A stretch of DNA of 64,000 nt from JBHBQE01 sp041776485 (lineage in GTDB: Bacteria > Bacillota > Clostridia > Lachnospirales > Lachnospiraceae): positions 140,497 through 204,496 of the forward strand of contig JBHBQE010000002.1 of NCBI GenBank assembly GCA_041776485.1. The letters run 5' to 3'. Within the stretch, counting starts at the first letter, position 1. Every line of letters begins with the position of its first letter. The notes under the pieces are model-generated. The model did no database searches. It worked only from the letters and a program-made list of their open reading frames with translations, and had not been told where the DNA came from. The translations under genes and the position numbers were made by a program. Below, in pieces: positions 53,488 to 61,957 of the stretch.

Positions 53488-53745
53488 TCGTGTCTCCTGT
53501 CAAGCCCCCAAACAGGTCGTATTTGCTGCTTTACTAAAAGAGTAAATTATTTTTGCAAAGCAATCTTGTTTTATTAGCACTGTAATGTATGTAGGAGATA
53601 AGCGGTTTTGAACCTGTCGGGACATATGATAGATTTGGCAGAAAATAAGCGATTTTTATGTGCTTTAAACTCAAGGGATCTATTTTGGCTTTTAAAGAGG
53701 ATAAAATATTATCTTAATATTTATTAAATTAATAAAAAGAGCTAA

Positions 53746-53805
53746 AATTTTGGTGAGGTACCCTCTAACTCCATTGAAGAGGTATTAAACGGACAGACTA
53801 AATAA
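53746..53805 (+). pseudogene. Probable tail of a HipB/XRE-type antitoxin (remnant)
   Basis: The only open stretch, after a TAA at 53743-53745, reads NFGEVPSNSIEEVLNGQTK and stops at 53803-53805. The ending SIEEVLNG is typical of XRE-type helix-turn-helix proteins. It overlaps the start of the HipA-like remnant, as hipB-hipA pairs do. No helix-turn-helix is left upstream. The call depends on 19 residues and its position. Confidence 0.3.
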
Positions 53806-53956
53806 GCTGGAGGTATTTTATCATGATGTTTGTGTTGGCATTATGGCATTATATCAAAATATACCGGCAGTATTTGAATATGATAGTGATTGGATTGCTC
53901 AGGGCTTTTTTATCACCCCCTTTTCCTTATCATTAGAGAAAATTTTGTTAATTTAA
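53789..53956 (+). pseudogene. N-terminal remnant of a HipA-type toxin kinase
   Basis: 55 codons open to a stop at 53954-53956. The residues NKLEVFYHDVCVGIMALYQ and AVFEYDSDWIAQGFFITPFS match the HipA N-terminal subdomain (pattern L-V-V-L--Y--G---FEYD--W---GF-ISP--L-L). The rest of the kinase (over 300 residues) is absent. ACG stands where the first codon would be, so it is not expressed as a normal protein. It is what remains of a toxin-antitoxin locus next to the acquired LysR-symporter pair. Confidence 0.6.
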
Positions 53957-53979
53957 ATCACATTATCTAGTATTTCCTC

Positions 53980-54008
53980 TTGCAAATCCTATCTATATCT
54001 AGTATAAT
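53980..54008 (+). promoter_or_regulatory. Promoter of scpA-scpB
   Basis: TTGCAA (53980-53985), 17-base spacer, TATAAT (54003-54008). Close to the sigma-A consensus, 33 bases before the scpA start. Confidence 0.7.
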
Positions 54009-54041
54009 CCTTTCGTTATATAGTAGGTTAGAGTGAGTATT

Positions 54042-54815
54042 ATGCCCAAGGAAAATTTTAAAATAAAATTAGAGGCCTTTGAGGGACCTTTGGATTTACT
54101 TCTTCATCTTATAGATAAAAATAAGGTGGATATATATGATATTCCTATTGTTACAATTACAGACCAGTATATAAGCTATATTGACGCCATGAGGGTTAAG
54201 GATATGGATATAATGAGCGAATTCCTGCTTATGGCAGCAACACTTCTATCCATTAAATCCAGAATGTTGATTCCTAAATTACATGTAAATGATGATGAGG
54301 AGGAGTGTATAGACCCCAGAATGGAACTGGTGGAAAGGCTTGTGGAATACAAAACCTACAAGGAGATTTCCATGGAGCTTAGAAATATGCAGGTGGATTC
54401 TGAGCATAATGTATTTAAGGAAAAAACCTTGCCAAAGGAAGTGGAGGTATACGAGGAGCCCGTTGACATTGGTGAATTGCTTGGAGATTTAACCTTAAAT
54501 AAGTTAAATAACATATTTAAGGAAGTGGTTAAAAGACAGAGTCAAAGGCAGGATAAGGTTCGTGCAGGATTTGGTGAAATCAAAAAAGAGGAATTTTCGT
54601 TGGAGGAACGTATCTTAGAGGTTACAGCCTATGCCAATTGCCATGAAAGATTTACGTTTTTGTCTATGTTTGATGATGTGCATACCAGAATGCAGGTTAT
54701 CGTTACTTTTCTGGCTCTTTTAGAACTAATGAAATCAGGATATTTAAAGATTGTCCAGAAAAATATTTTTGAAGATATAATAATTGAAAGGTGCAAGGGC
54801 GTTGGATGTGCATGA
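54042..54815 (+). CDS. scpA: Segregation and condensation protein A
   Basis: 257-aa kleisin subunit of the SMC-ScpAB chromosome condensin. N-terminal IKLEAFEGPLDLLLHLIDKN and VDIYDIPIVTITDQYISYID bind the SMC neck; the C-terminal winged helix (FLALLELMKSGYLKIVQKNI) binds the SMC head. ATG 54042 is chosen; an upstream GTG at 54033 is possible. It overlaps scpB by 8 bases and is driven by a strong promoter after the hipBA remnant. Confidence 0.94.
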   Translation: MPKENFKIKLEAFEGPLDLLLHLIDKNKVDIYDIPIVTITDQYISYIDAMRVKDMDIMSEFLLMAATLLSIKSRMLIPKLHVNDDEEECIDPRMELVERLVEYKTYKEISMELRNMQVDSEHNVFKEKTLPKEVEVYEEPVDIGELLGDLTLNKLNNIFKEVVKRQSQRQDKVRAGFGEIKKEEFSLEERILEVTAYANCHERFTFLSMFDDVHTRMQVIVTFLALLELMKSGYLKIVQKNIFEDIIIERCKGVGCA

Positions 54816-55377
54816 CTTAGAAAGCAAAATTGAAGGTATTCTTTTTGCTATGGGAGAGTCGGTAACGGCAGATTCAATAGCAACGGCACTGGAGATTTCT
54901 GCCGATGAAGTTGAAACGGTTATTCAGGGTATGCAGGATAGATGGGACAGTGAAAACCGGGGAATTCGTATCATTAAATTAGATGATTCCTACCAAATGT
55001 GTACTTCTAAGCATGTGTATGAATCTTTAATAAAGATTGCCAAGCAGCCTAAGAAGTACGCAATGACAGATGTACTGCTGGAAACCCTGTCCATTATTGC
55101 CTATAAGCAGCCTATTACCAAGGCTGAGATAGAGCGGATAAGAGGTGTAAGCAGTGACCATGCTGTAAATAGGCTGGTGGAATTTTCATTGGTGGAGGAA
55201 ATAGGCAGGCTGGATGCCCCAGGCAGACCTATGCTTTTTGGTACCACAGAAGAATTTTTAAGATCCTTTGGAATTACTTCTCTTACAGACTTACCTGTGC
55301 TGGATAGGGAAGATATTGAAAGAATGCGTTTGGAATCCTATGAGGAGATTGACGCAAAGCTTTCCATTAATGATTAA
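54808..55377 (+). CDS. scpB: Segregation and condensation protein B
   Basis: 189-aa partner of ScpA, with two winged-helix domains. Seen: DLESKIEGILFAMGESVTAD, RGIRIIKLDDSYQMCTSKH, and ALSIIAYKQPITKAEIERIR-type core, here TLSIIAYKQPITKAEIERI, then GVSSDHAVNRLVEFSLVEE and GRPMLFGTTEEFLRSFG. The start is uncertain: GTG 54808 has AGGG at suitable spacing, while TTG 54802 and TTG 54784 also lie in frame. It overlaps scpA as usual. Confidence 0.92.
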   Translation: MHDLESKIEGILFAMGESVTADSIATALEISADEVETVIQGMQDRWDSENRGIRIIKLDDSYQMCTSKHVYESLIKIAKQPKKYAMTDVLLETLSIIAYKQPITKAEIERIRGVSSDHAVNRLVEFSLVEEIGRLDAPGRPMLFGTTEEFLRSFGITSLTDLPVLDREDIERMRLESYEEIDAKLSIND

Positions 55378-55490
55378 TAGTCAGGTTCTTTTTTCTGAAA
55401 TATTTTGAGTATTTAAAATCAATACTTGAACAAATCCCAAGTTAAATATAAAATGAAGGGTATTCTTGTTATGGATTTTGGAGATTTATT

Positions 55491-56066
55491 ATGGAAGATA
55501 CTTCAAGAGTTGAGATAAATGGCTATTCATTTGAAAAGGATATGGGAATTGAAGCTAAAAAGGAACAGAGGGCAATTGAATTTTTAACTAAGCAGTTGGA
55601 CATGGATGTACCTAATACCGTATTAAAGGTATATAAGCAAATTATTAGGCAGCAGCTGTTCCACACACCCATCGGATATGATTTTCTAAGGGGATTGCAG
55701 AATTATCTGTATACAAACCCTGATATTGATAATAATGATATTGAAACTATTAAGATTGATTCCCCGGAAGAAGCAATTATTGCAATGAATGAAGCTAAGG
55801 CAAAGCGTACAGGTGGAGATAAAAAGCCAAAGGTAGCACTATCTATGAAGGATATTGAAAATGCAGGAAAGTATAAAACCAAAGCTATAATTTATTTTTC
55901 TACCACTATTATTCTGCTTTTGGCAGTGATTGCAATGTTTGTTATTACCTTTACGGCAAAGGTACCGACTGTACTGAATTATGAAAAGGTAATAACTGAT
56001 AGATACGCTGAATGGGAGCAGGATTTAACTGAACGGGAAAATTCCCTTAGAGGCACAAATGAGTAA
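55491..56066 (+). CDS. Single-pass membrane protein of unknown function upstream of a two-component system
   Basis: 191 aa. Residues ~1-120 are a soluble, helical, charged part (EIKAKKEQRAIEFLTKQLDM-like, QIIRQQLFHTPIGYDFLRG); one membrane helix at ~135-155 (AIIYFSTTIILLLAVIAMFV); a short outside tail rich in Glu. I do not recognise the family. GGAG precedes the ATG. It overlaps the response regulator by 8 bases, so it belongs to that operon and could be an accessory sensor, which is inference. Confidence 0.75.
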   Translation: MEDTSRVEINGYSFEKDMGIEAKKEQRAIEFLTKQLDMDVPNTVLKVYKQIIRQQLFHTPIGYDFLRGLQNYLYTNPDIDNNDIETIKIDSPEEAIIAMNEAKAKRTGGDKKPKVALSMKDIENAGKYKTKAIIYFSTTIILLLAVIAMFVITFTAKVPTVLNYEKVITDRYAEWEQDLTERENSLRGTNE

Positions 56067-56736
56067 GGGTACTATTCTTTTTGCGGATGATGAAGCGAGA
56101 ATGAGGGAGCTGGTGTCTGATTTCCTTTCGGCAGATGGCTTTAATGTAATTGCCGTTTCGGATGGCAGGGCAGCGGTAGAAGCCTTTTATAAAAATGACA
56201 ATATTGATTTAGTTATTTTAGACGTGATGATGCCCCATATGGACGGATATGAGGCATTAAAGCTTATAAAAAGGGAAAGGGATATTCCGATAATACTCCT
56301 AACAGCTAAAACAGGAGAATACGATGAGCTTAGAGGCTTTAATTTAGGGACAAATGATTTTATAAAAAAGCCCTTCCGACCTAAAATTCTTGTTGCCAGA
56401 TGTAACGCTTTGATAAATAGGGGCACAAAGGGTAATCGGGGTGAACGGCTTTCAGCCTGTGGAATTATATTAGACGAAAGCCTACATTCTATTACTATAG
56501 ACGGCAAGGAAGCCTCTTTTACTGAAAAGGAATTTTTGCTTTTAGAATATTTTCTCAGAAATAAAAATGTTGCATTATCCCGAGATATGATATTGGAAAG
56601 TGTTTGGGATTTTGATTATCCAGGAGACGAGCGTACGGTGGATACCCATGTAAAGAAGCTTAGAAGTAAGCTGGGCGCCAAAGGGAAGCATATTAAAACT
56701 GTGTGGGCATACGGGTATAAATTTGAAGAGAGTTAG
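56059..56736 (+). CDS. Response regulator, OmpR/PhoB family
   Basis: 225-aa regulator. Receiver with FADDEARMREL, phosphoacceptor Asp in LVILDVMMPHMDGYEAL, Thr/Lys in LLTAKTGEYDEL and FIKKPFRPK; C-terminal winged helix (FTEKEFLLLEYFLRNKNVAL, ERTVDTHVKKLRSKLG, VWAYGYKFE). It overlaps the membrane-protein gene upstream by 8 bases and the kinase downstream by 14. Target genes unknown. Confidence 0.94.
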   Translation: MSKGTILFADDEARMRELVSDFLSADGFNVIAVSDGRAAVEAFYKNDNIDLVILDVMMPHMDGYEALKLIKRERDIPIILLTAKTGEYDELRGFNLGTNDFIKKPFRPKILVARCNALINRGTKGNRGERLSACGIILDESLHSITIDGKEASFTEKEFLLLEYFLRNKNVALSRDMILESVWDFDYPGDERTVDTHVKKLRSKLGAKGKHIKTVWAYGYKFEES

Positions 56737-58033
56737 TCTTAAAAAGCAAATTATAATTTCTGCCGGGTGTACCGGAGTCATTATTGCCATACTAGTGGGT
56801 ATTCTTACCTCCGGTTTAATTGACAGGATATATCTTTCAAAAAAGCAGGACTCCCTGGTAGGTGTCTTTGATGAAATAATTAATGCATCTAAGGAGGGGA
56901 ATATATATGACAGCAATTTTGCCGATGATTTTATTACAATATGTGAAAGAGCAAATATTGCCTGCATAGTAATAAAACCTACCGGAAGAGTTATTTTAAC
57001 TACTGAAAGCAATACTATCAGAATATCAACCCATCTTTATGAAGCATTATTTTTGGAGCAGGGAAGGACTATTGTCTCTGAGGATCAATATATTATTTTG
57101 GAGCTGACTGACAGGGAGAGAGACAGGAATTATCTTGTACTTTGGGGTGGTCTATTTGACGGCAACACGGTTTTTATGGAGATTGCCATGGATTCCATCA
57201 CCAACAGCTTAAACTATACCAAGACTCTTGTATTTGTATTTGGGATAATTTTAATAGTATTTTGGATATTGGTTTCTACAATTATGACGGTAAATGCTCT
57301 GAGGGAAAAGAATGCCAGACTGTTAGAGGATATTAAAATAAGAGACAAAAATGAGATTATGAGAAGAGAGCTTATTTCCAATATTTCTCATGAGTTGAAA
57401 ACTCCGATAAGCCTTATTTTAGGATATTCTGACGGACTGCTGGATGAGAGTATATCTGACTCCAGAGAAAAACGGGAACATTATGCCGAGGTTATCATTG
57501 ATGAGGCGGATCGTATGAATAATCTTATTTCAAAGCTTTTAGAGCTTAATGAGATTGAATATGGCAAACAACAGGTGGACATGCAGAATATTAATCTTTC
57601 AAGGCTTGTTGCAGAGGAAATAGATTCCCTATTGGTTTTAGCTGATAATGCCGATGTAGATATAGAAAGCTACTGCAATAATGAGGTTATGATTTTAACC
57701 GATGAATTTTTAGCAAGGCAGGTAATTGACAATTATATAACCAATGCTATTAAATATTCAGAGTATCCCAACAGAGTGAGAGTATCTGTTATTGAGGAAG
57801 GTGACAGGGTAAGATTTGTGGTATTCAATACAGGAGTCGGAATTCCTGAGGAGGAACTTCCTAAGATTTGGGATAAGTTTTACAAGATAGATAAAGCCAG
57901 GACAAGGGAACTTAATTCCAGCGGGATTGGGCTTTCAGTGGTAAAAGCTGCTGCTGAAAGTCTTAGCTGCGATTATGGAGTTAATAATATTGAGGGGGGT
58001 GTAGAATTTTACTTTACCTTTAAAAAGCCTTGA
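56723..58033 (+). CDS. Sensor histidine kinase
   Basis: 436-aa kinase partner of the preceding regulator. Helix 1 at ~10-30 (IIISAGCTGVIIAILVGILT), outside sensor region ~35-165, helix 2 ~172-195 (LVFVFGIILIVFWILVSTIM); HisKA with the phosphorylated His in ISNISHELKTPISLILGYSD; ATPase domain with DNYITNAIKYS, NTGVGIPEEELPKIWDKFYK and SSGIGLSVVKAAAE. It starts with TTG at 56723, inside the regulator gene. The signal is unknown. Confidence 0.93.
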   Translation: MKRVSLKKQIIISAGCTGVIIAILVGILTSGLIDRIYLSKKQDSLVGVFDEIINASKEGNIYDSNFADDFITICERANIACIVIKPTGRVILTTESNTIRISTHLYEALFLEQGRTIVSEDQYIILELTDRERDRNYLVLWGGLFDGNTVFMEIAMDSITNSLNYTKTLVFVFGIILIVFWILVSTIMTVNALREKNARLLEDIKIRDKNEIMRRELISNISHELKTPISLILGYSDGLLDESISDSREKREHYAEVIIDEADRMNNLISKLLELNEIEYGKQQVDMQNINLSRLVAEEIDSLLVLADNADVDIESYCNNEVMILTDEFLARQVIDNYITNAIKYSEYPNRVRVSVIEEGDRVRFVVFNTGVGIPEEELPKIWDKFYKIDKARTRELNSSGIGLSVVKAAAESLSCDYGVNNIEGGVEFYFTFKKP

Positions 58034-58095
58034 TACAAAAATTTATTGAATATTTAATTTATAAAGATTATAATTAAATTCTGGGAGTGTGTGAT

Positions 58096-58788
58096 TTGAA
58101 AGCTTTTAAAATAAAAACTTTTATAATTTGTTTGATAGGAATAGTTTTGCTGTCCGGATGTGCAAAATTTGTCCCCTTGTCTCCCGAGGATGAGGAAAAG
58201 TGTGCAATTTATGCGGCGGGAATTATTAACAAGCACAATAAAAGGCAAAGTCGGGGGATTGTGGCTGTAAATCTCAAGGAGGATCAGGCAGCGGAAGCTA
58301 CTGATACACCTGAAAATGCCAATCCGGAGGGTAACAGTGAAAGCAGTGGGAATGCAGAAAATAGTGAGAGTCAGGTGGAGGGTACTAATCTAACAGATAC
58401 TGTTGGGATTCCCGGAATTTCATTTGCCTACAAGGAATCTGTTGTTTCCCAGGATTATGGAGTAGATGCAGGATTTTTGGTTTCACCTAAGGAGGGGAAT
58501 TCTTTTGTTACGGTTATATATACTGTAAGCAATACCACTTCCTCGGAGATTGGCTGCGATATACAGTCCAGGGCATTGAATTTTTCTGCAAGCTTAGGGG
58601 ATATCACCTCGAGCCTTGAGAGAACAGTATTGTCAAATGATTTGACTTTATATAATAGTACCATACCGGGAAATCAAAGTGTTGATTTGGCATTGCAATT
58701 TCAGTTCCCCACCAATCTTACAGGGGATTTAAGCGGATTAAAGTTAAATTGCACAAAGGATGGAGTAAATTATCACATCCCTCTTTAG
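58096..58788 (+). CDS. Lipoprotein with DUF4352-like beta domain
   Basis: 230-aa secreted lipoprotein. Signal with lipobox VLLSGC at about residue 21; a low-complexity linker rich in Asn/Ser/Glu/Gly (NANPEGNSESSGNAENSES); then a beta-rich domain with NSFVTVIYTVSNTTSSEIG and NQSVDLALQFQFPTN, of the DUF4352/MPT63-like fold that often covers extracytoplasmic domains. TTG 58096 has GGGAG well spaced; GTG 58087 lies too close. It stands between the two-component system and cheV. Role unknown. Confidence 0.75.
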   Translation: MKAFKIKTFIICLIGIVLLSGCAKFVPLSPEDEEKCAIYAAGIINKHNKRQSRGIVAVNLKEDQAAEATDTPENANPEGNSESSGNAENSESQVEGTNLTDTVGIPGISFAYKESVVSQDYGVDAGFLVSPKEGNSFVTVIYTVSNTTSSEIGCDIQSRALNFSASLGDITSSLERTVLSNDLTLYNSTIPGNQSVDLALQFQFPTNLTGDLSGLKLNCTKDGVNYHIPL

Positions 58789-58842
58789 TGCAATTAGGTA
58801 ATATATAAAATATAATATTAGACATAAACTTGGGAGGAGAAT

Positions 58843-59760
58843 ATGGATACTAATATCTTACTTGAGTCAGGAACTAATGAGCTGGAGGTTTTGGAGTTTA
58901 GGGTAGAGGATAATTATTACGGAATTAATGTGGCAAAGATCAGAGAAATTATCACCTATACCCATGTTACCCCGGTACCCAATTCTCATCCGTATGTAGA
59001 GGGTATATTTATGCCCAGAGATACGATGCTTACGGTAATAAGCTTAAGGCGTTGCTTAGGATATCCAGAACCGGAGGAGGGAACGGGCTTATTCTTCATT
59101 ACTAATTTCAACAGCTTAAATACTGCTTTCCATGTGGATGAGGTTATCGGGATTCACCGTTTGTCCTGGTCAGAGATAAACACTCCGGATTCTACATTAA
59201 ATGCCGAGGATGCTTCAGTAGCAACAGGTGTGGCAAAGATAAATGATAAACTGGTTGTAATTATTGACTTTGAGAAGATAGTTGCAAATATTAACCCGGA
59301 GACAGGCTTAAAGATTTCCGAGCTGGACAATTATGAGGTAAGGGATCGTTCTAAATCACCAATATTATTGGCTGAAGATTCGCCTCTCCTTTCTAAACTT
59401 ATAACGAGTTGCCTTAAAAAGGCAGGATATACAAATCTTATTATTAATCAAAACGGTCAGGAAGCATGGGATAAGATTAAGGCCGCCTATGATAAGGGTA
59501 CTGTACTTCAGGATATACATTGTATTATTACTGATATTGAAATGCCTCAGATGGATGGACACAGACTTACAAAGCTTGTGAAAGAAAATAGTCTTATGAA
59601 GGAAATTCCCGTAGTTATTTTTTCCTCTTTAATTAATGACGAGGTAAGAAAAAAAGGGGAGGCATTGGGTGCGGATGCGCAGCTTACAAAGCCTGAAATC
59701 GGACTGTTAGTTGAAAATATTGATAGATTGATAGAAAAATTTGAAAGTACAGAGCATTAA
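58843..59760 (+). CDS. cheV: CheV-type chemotaxis coupling protein (CheW domain plus receiver)
   Basis: 305 aa. Residues ~1-165 are a CheW domain (LEVLEFRVEDNYYGINVAKI, REIITYTHVTPVPNSHPYVEG), residues ~178-300 a receiver with SPILLAEDSPLLSKLI, phosphoacceptor Asp in CIITDIEMPQMDGHRL, and KPEIGLL near the end. CheV links chemoreceptors to CheA and adjusts signalling when phosphorylated. No receptor, CheA or flagellar gene is in the window. GGGAGGAG precedes the ATG. The gene ends 6 bases before the next, so they are probably cotranscribed. Confidence 0.9.
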   Translation: MDTNILLESGTNELEVLEFRVEDNYYGINVAKIREIITYTHVTPVPNSHPYVEGIFMPRDTMLTVISLRRCLGYPEPEEGTGLFFITNFNSLNTAFHVDEVIGIHRLSWSEINTPDSTLNAEDASVATGVAKINDKLVVIIDFEKIVANINPETGLKISELDNYEVRDRSKSPILLAEDSPLLSKLITSCLKKAGYTNLIINQNGQEAWDKIKAAYDKGTVLQDIHCIITDIEMPQMDGHRLTKLVKENSLMKEIPVVIFSSLINDEVRKKGEALGADAQLTKPEIGLLVENIDRLIEKFESTEH

Positions 59761-59766
59761 TAAGCT

Positions 59767-61368
59767 ATGCCCCGTAATGAGGATTATTTAGATAGTCTAC
59801 TGGACTCAGTCACAGAAATTACCGATTTTAACAAAGATAGTGCCCGCGACTCTGGCAAAAAAGTCAGGAGCGAGGCACAGTTTTTGGATGAGTTTGAAAG
59901 AGAAATTGCCAGAGATTTAGAAACAAAAAGCAGCCGGGAATTGGTAGATGAGTTTGAGCGTTCTCTTGGTCTTTTGCCGCAGGAAGATATTTTGGAGGGG
60001 ATTTCCACTAAAACAGAGCCGGATGGCTATCAAAGTGCTGCTAAATTTTTAGATTCCGATACCGACAATGAGGATTTATTAAGTGATTTGGCAGGGATAC
60101 TGGGCGGTGGCACAGATTCTGATATTGAAATACCAATTGATGTACCTGCTCCGGCAAATGTTAAGGATGATATAGAGAATGATGGAATCATCTCAGATGT
60201 TGATGATGGAGTCATTTCTGATATTGAGGATGATACGGAAGCAATTCCCGATGAGGAACAGGATTTAACAGCAAACATCAGCAATGTTATTAAGGAGAGT
60301 GACGAATCATATCAGGAAGAAGCTGAGAGTGAAGCTGTTAATGAAACTGAAGATTTTTCGGAATCTGTAACAGAGGATTTTAAATCGTCGGAGGAGCTCT
60401 CTCAAGAGTCAGAGGGAGAGATTCCGGATATTGGAAGTCTTCTTGATTCTTTTGGTGAAGATATTGAGGGTAATTCAGAAACTGTAACAGGGGAAGATTT
60501 AAAAGGAAATACTTCTGTTGAAAATGATGAGACAGACAAAGCGAAGAAATCATCTGTTTTCGGAAAAATCCTTGAAAAAATAAAGGAGATTTTTAATAGG
60601 GAGTCTCAGGAAGAAGAAACCCATGAAGAGGAGGCTTTAGACTTACAACCGGCAGAGGAAATAGAGGGAGAGACGCCGGAGGATTCCAAGGCTGCCAAAA
60701 AGAAAGCCAAGGCAGAGGAAAAGGCAAGAAAGAAGGCTGAAAAGGAGGAGGCTAAGAAAAAGGCAGCTGAAGAAAAGGCTCTTAAAAAGGCTAATAAGCA
60801 AAAGAATAAGGTGCCGGATAATTCACCTAAGGTTCCGATTACTGTGCTTATTGCCTTTGTAATTTTATCAGCCAGTATAGTCGTATTTATATATATATTG
60901 CAAGACAGTGTAGGTCGCCGTTCTGCAATAAAGTCTGCCAAGGGATATTTTGACAGTGACAATTATGTGCTGGCATATGAGAAGCTTTCCGGACTTGAAA
61001 TAAAAGAGGAAAATGAGGAGGAGACCACACTCTACAAGCGATCCCTGTATCTTGCCACTCTGGAGTATAGATTGGATAGCTATTCAATGTATACAGGTAT
61101 GGATGAAATAAAGGCAATAGATGCATTAGTAAGGGGAACATATTACTACACTGAAAATATGGATAAGGCTGAGGAGCTTGGAATTCAAACCCAATATGAA
61201 ACCTTGGGAAGACAAATCAGTACAAGTCTTTCAGATGTATATGGTGTGGGTGAAACAGAGGTTGCAGAATTAATGAAGATTAATGACAGAAAAGACTACA
61301 CCAAGGCATTATATAGTATATTAGAGCGTCAGGGGCTTTGGAGTCTGGAAGATGATAGCAATAATTGA
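59767..61368 (+). CDS. Large acidic single-pass membrane protein, unknown function
   Basis: 533 aa. Residues ~1-265 are highly acidic and probably unstructured (LSDLAGILGGGTDSDIEIP, DIENDGIISDVDDG, VIKESDESYQEEAE), followed by a Lys/Ala/Glu-rich helix (KKAKAEEKARKKAEKEEAKK), one membrane helix (ITVLIAFVILSASIVVFIYI) and an outside domain of ~150 residues with a TPR-like look (YFDSDNYVLAYEKLSGLEI, TLYKRSLYLATLEYRLDSY). I do not recognise the family. It follows cheV by 6 bases and overlaps hisH by 17, so it may work with CheV at the membrane. Confidence 0.8.
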   Translation: MPRNEDYLDSLLDSVTEITDFNKDSARDSGKKVRSEAQFLDEFEREIARDLETKSSRELVDEFERSLGLLPQEDILEGISTKTEPDGYQSAAKFLDSDTDNEDLLSDLAGILGGGTDSDIEIPIDVPAPANVKDDIENDGIISDVDDGVISDIEDDTEAIPDEEQDLTANISNVIKESDESYQEEAESEAVNETEDFSESVTEDFKSSEELSQESEGEIPDIGSLLDSFGEDIEGNSETVTGEDLKGNTSVENDETDKAKKSSVFGKILEKIKEIFNRESQEEETHEEEALDLQPAEEIEGETPEDSKAAKKKAKAEEKARKKAEKEEAKKKAAEEKALKKANKQKNKVPDNSPKVPITVLIAFVILSASIVVFIYILQDSVGRRSAIKSAKGYFDSDNYVLAYEKLSGLEIKEENEEETTLYKRSLYLATLEYRLDSYSMYTGMDEIKAIDALVRGTYYYTENMDKAEELGIQTQYETLGRQISTSLSDVYGVGETEVAELMKINDRKDYTKALYSILERQGLWSLEDDSNN

Positions 61369-61957
61369 CTACGGTGCAGGTAATGTTAAGAGCGTAGAAA
61401 ATGCTGTTCATTATCTGGGACAGGATACAGCTTGTACCTGTAATCCAAATGAGATAGTTAATGCAAGTCATGTGATTTTCCCGGGGGTTGGTTCCTATGG
61501 CTCTGCTATGAAATCATTAAATTCATCAGGTCTGATTCCTGTTATCAGGGAAGTTATAGAAAACCGTATTCCGTTCTTAGGGATATGTTTAGGATATCAG
61601 CTTCTTTTTGACGGAAGTGAGGAAGAGGGGGGAGTAGAGGGGCTTCATATTTTTCCGGGAGATGTAATTCGGTTTCCTGATGACAATGCTCTTACAATAC
61701 CCCATATTGGCTGGAATACGCTTAATATATTAAACGAAAAAGGGATATTCTCGAATATAGATAAAGAGCCTTTTGTCTACTTTGTACATTCCTATTATGT
61801 GCAGTCTGAAAACAGAGATATTGTATCCTCAAGAACAAATTATATTGTTGATTATGACAGCTCAATTCAGCATGAAAATGTTTGTGGCTGTCAATTTCAT
61901 CCGGAAAAAAGCTCAAGCACAGGGCTTATGATACTTAAAAATTTCATGGAGCAATAA
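61352..61957 (+). CDS. hisH: Imidazole glycerol phosphate synthase, glutaminase subunit HisH
   Basis: 201-aa class I glutamine amidotransferase that feeds ammonia to HisF in histidine synthesis. Catalytic triad: Cys in PFLGICLGYQLLFDGSEEEG, His and Glu in GCQFHPEKSSSTG; the starting IIDYGAGNVKSVENA is typical. It overlaps the membrane-protein gene by 17 bases and is followed without gap by hisF. No other his gene is near, so this pair is detached from a full operon. Confidence 0.94.
   Translation: MIAIIDYGAGNVKSVENAVHYLGQDTACTCNPNEIVNASHVIFPGVGSYGSAMKSLNSSGLIPVIREVIENRIPFLGICLGYQLLFDGSEEEGGVEGLHIFPGDVIRFPDDNALTIPHIGWNTLNILNEKGIFSNIDKEPFVYFVHSYYVQSENRDIVSSRTNYIVDYDSSIQHENVCGCQFHPEKSSSTGLMILKNFMEQ

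Noticed and set aside
53823..53933. Short frame starting ATGATGTTTGTG
   Set aside because: Overlaps the HipA-like frame; its translation shows no family resemblance while the other frame does.
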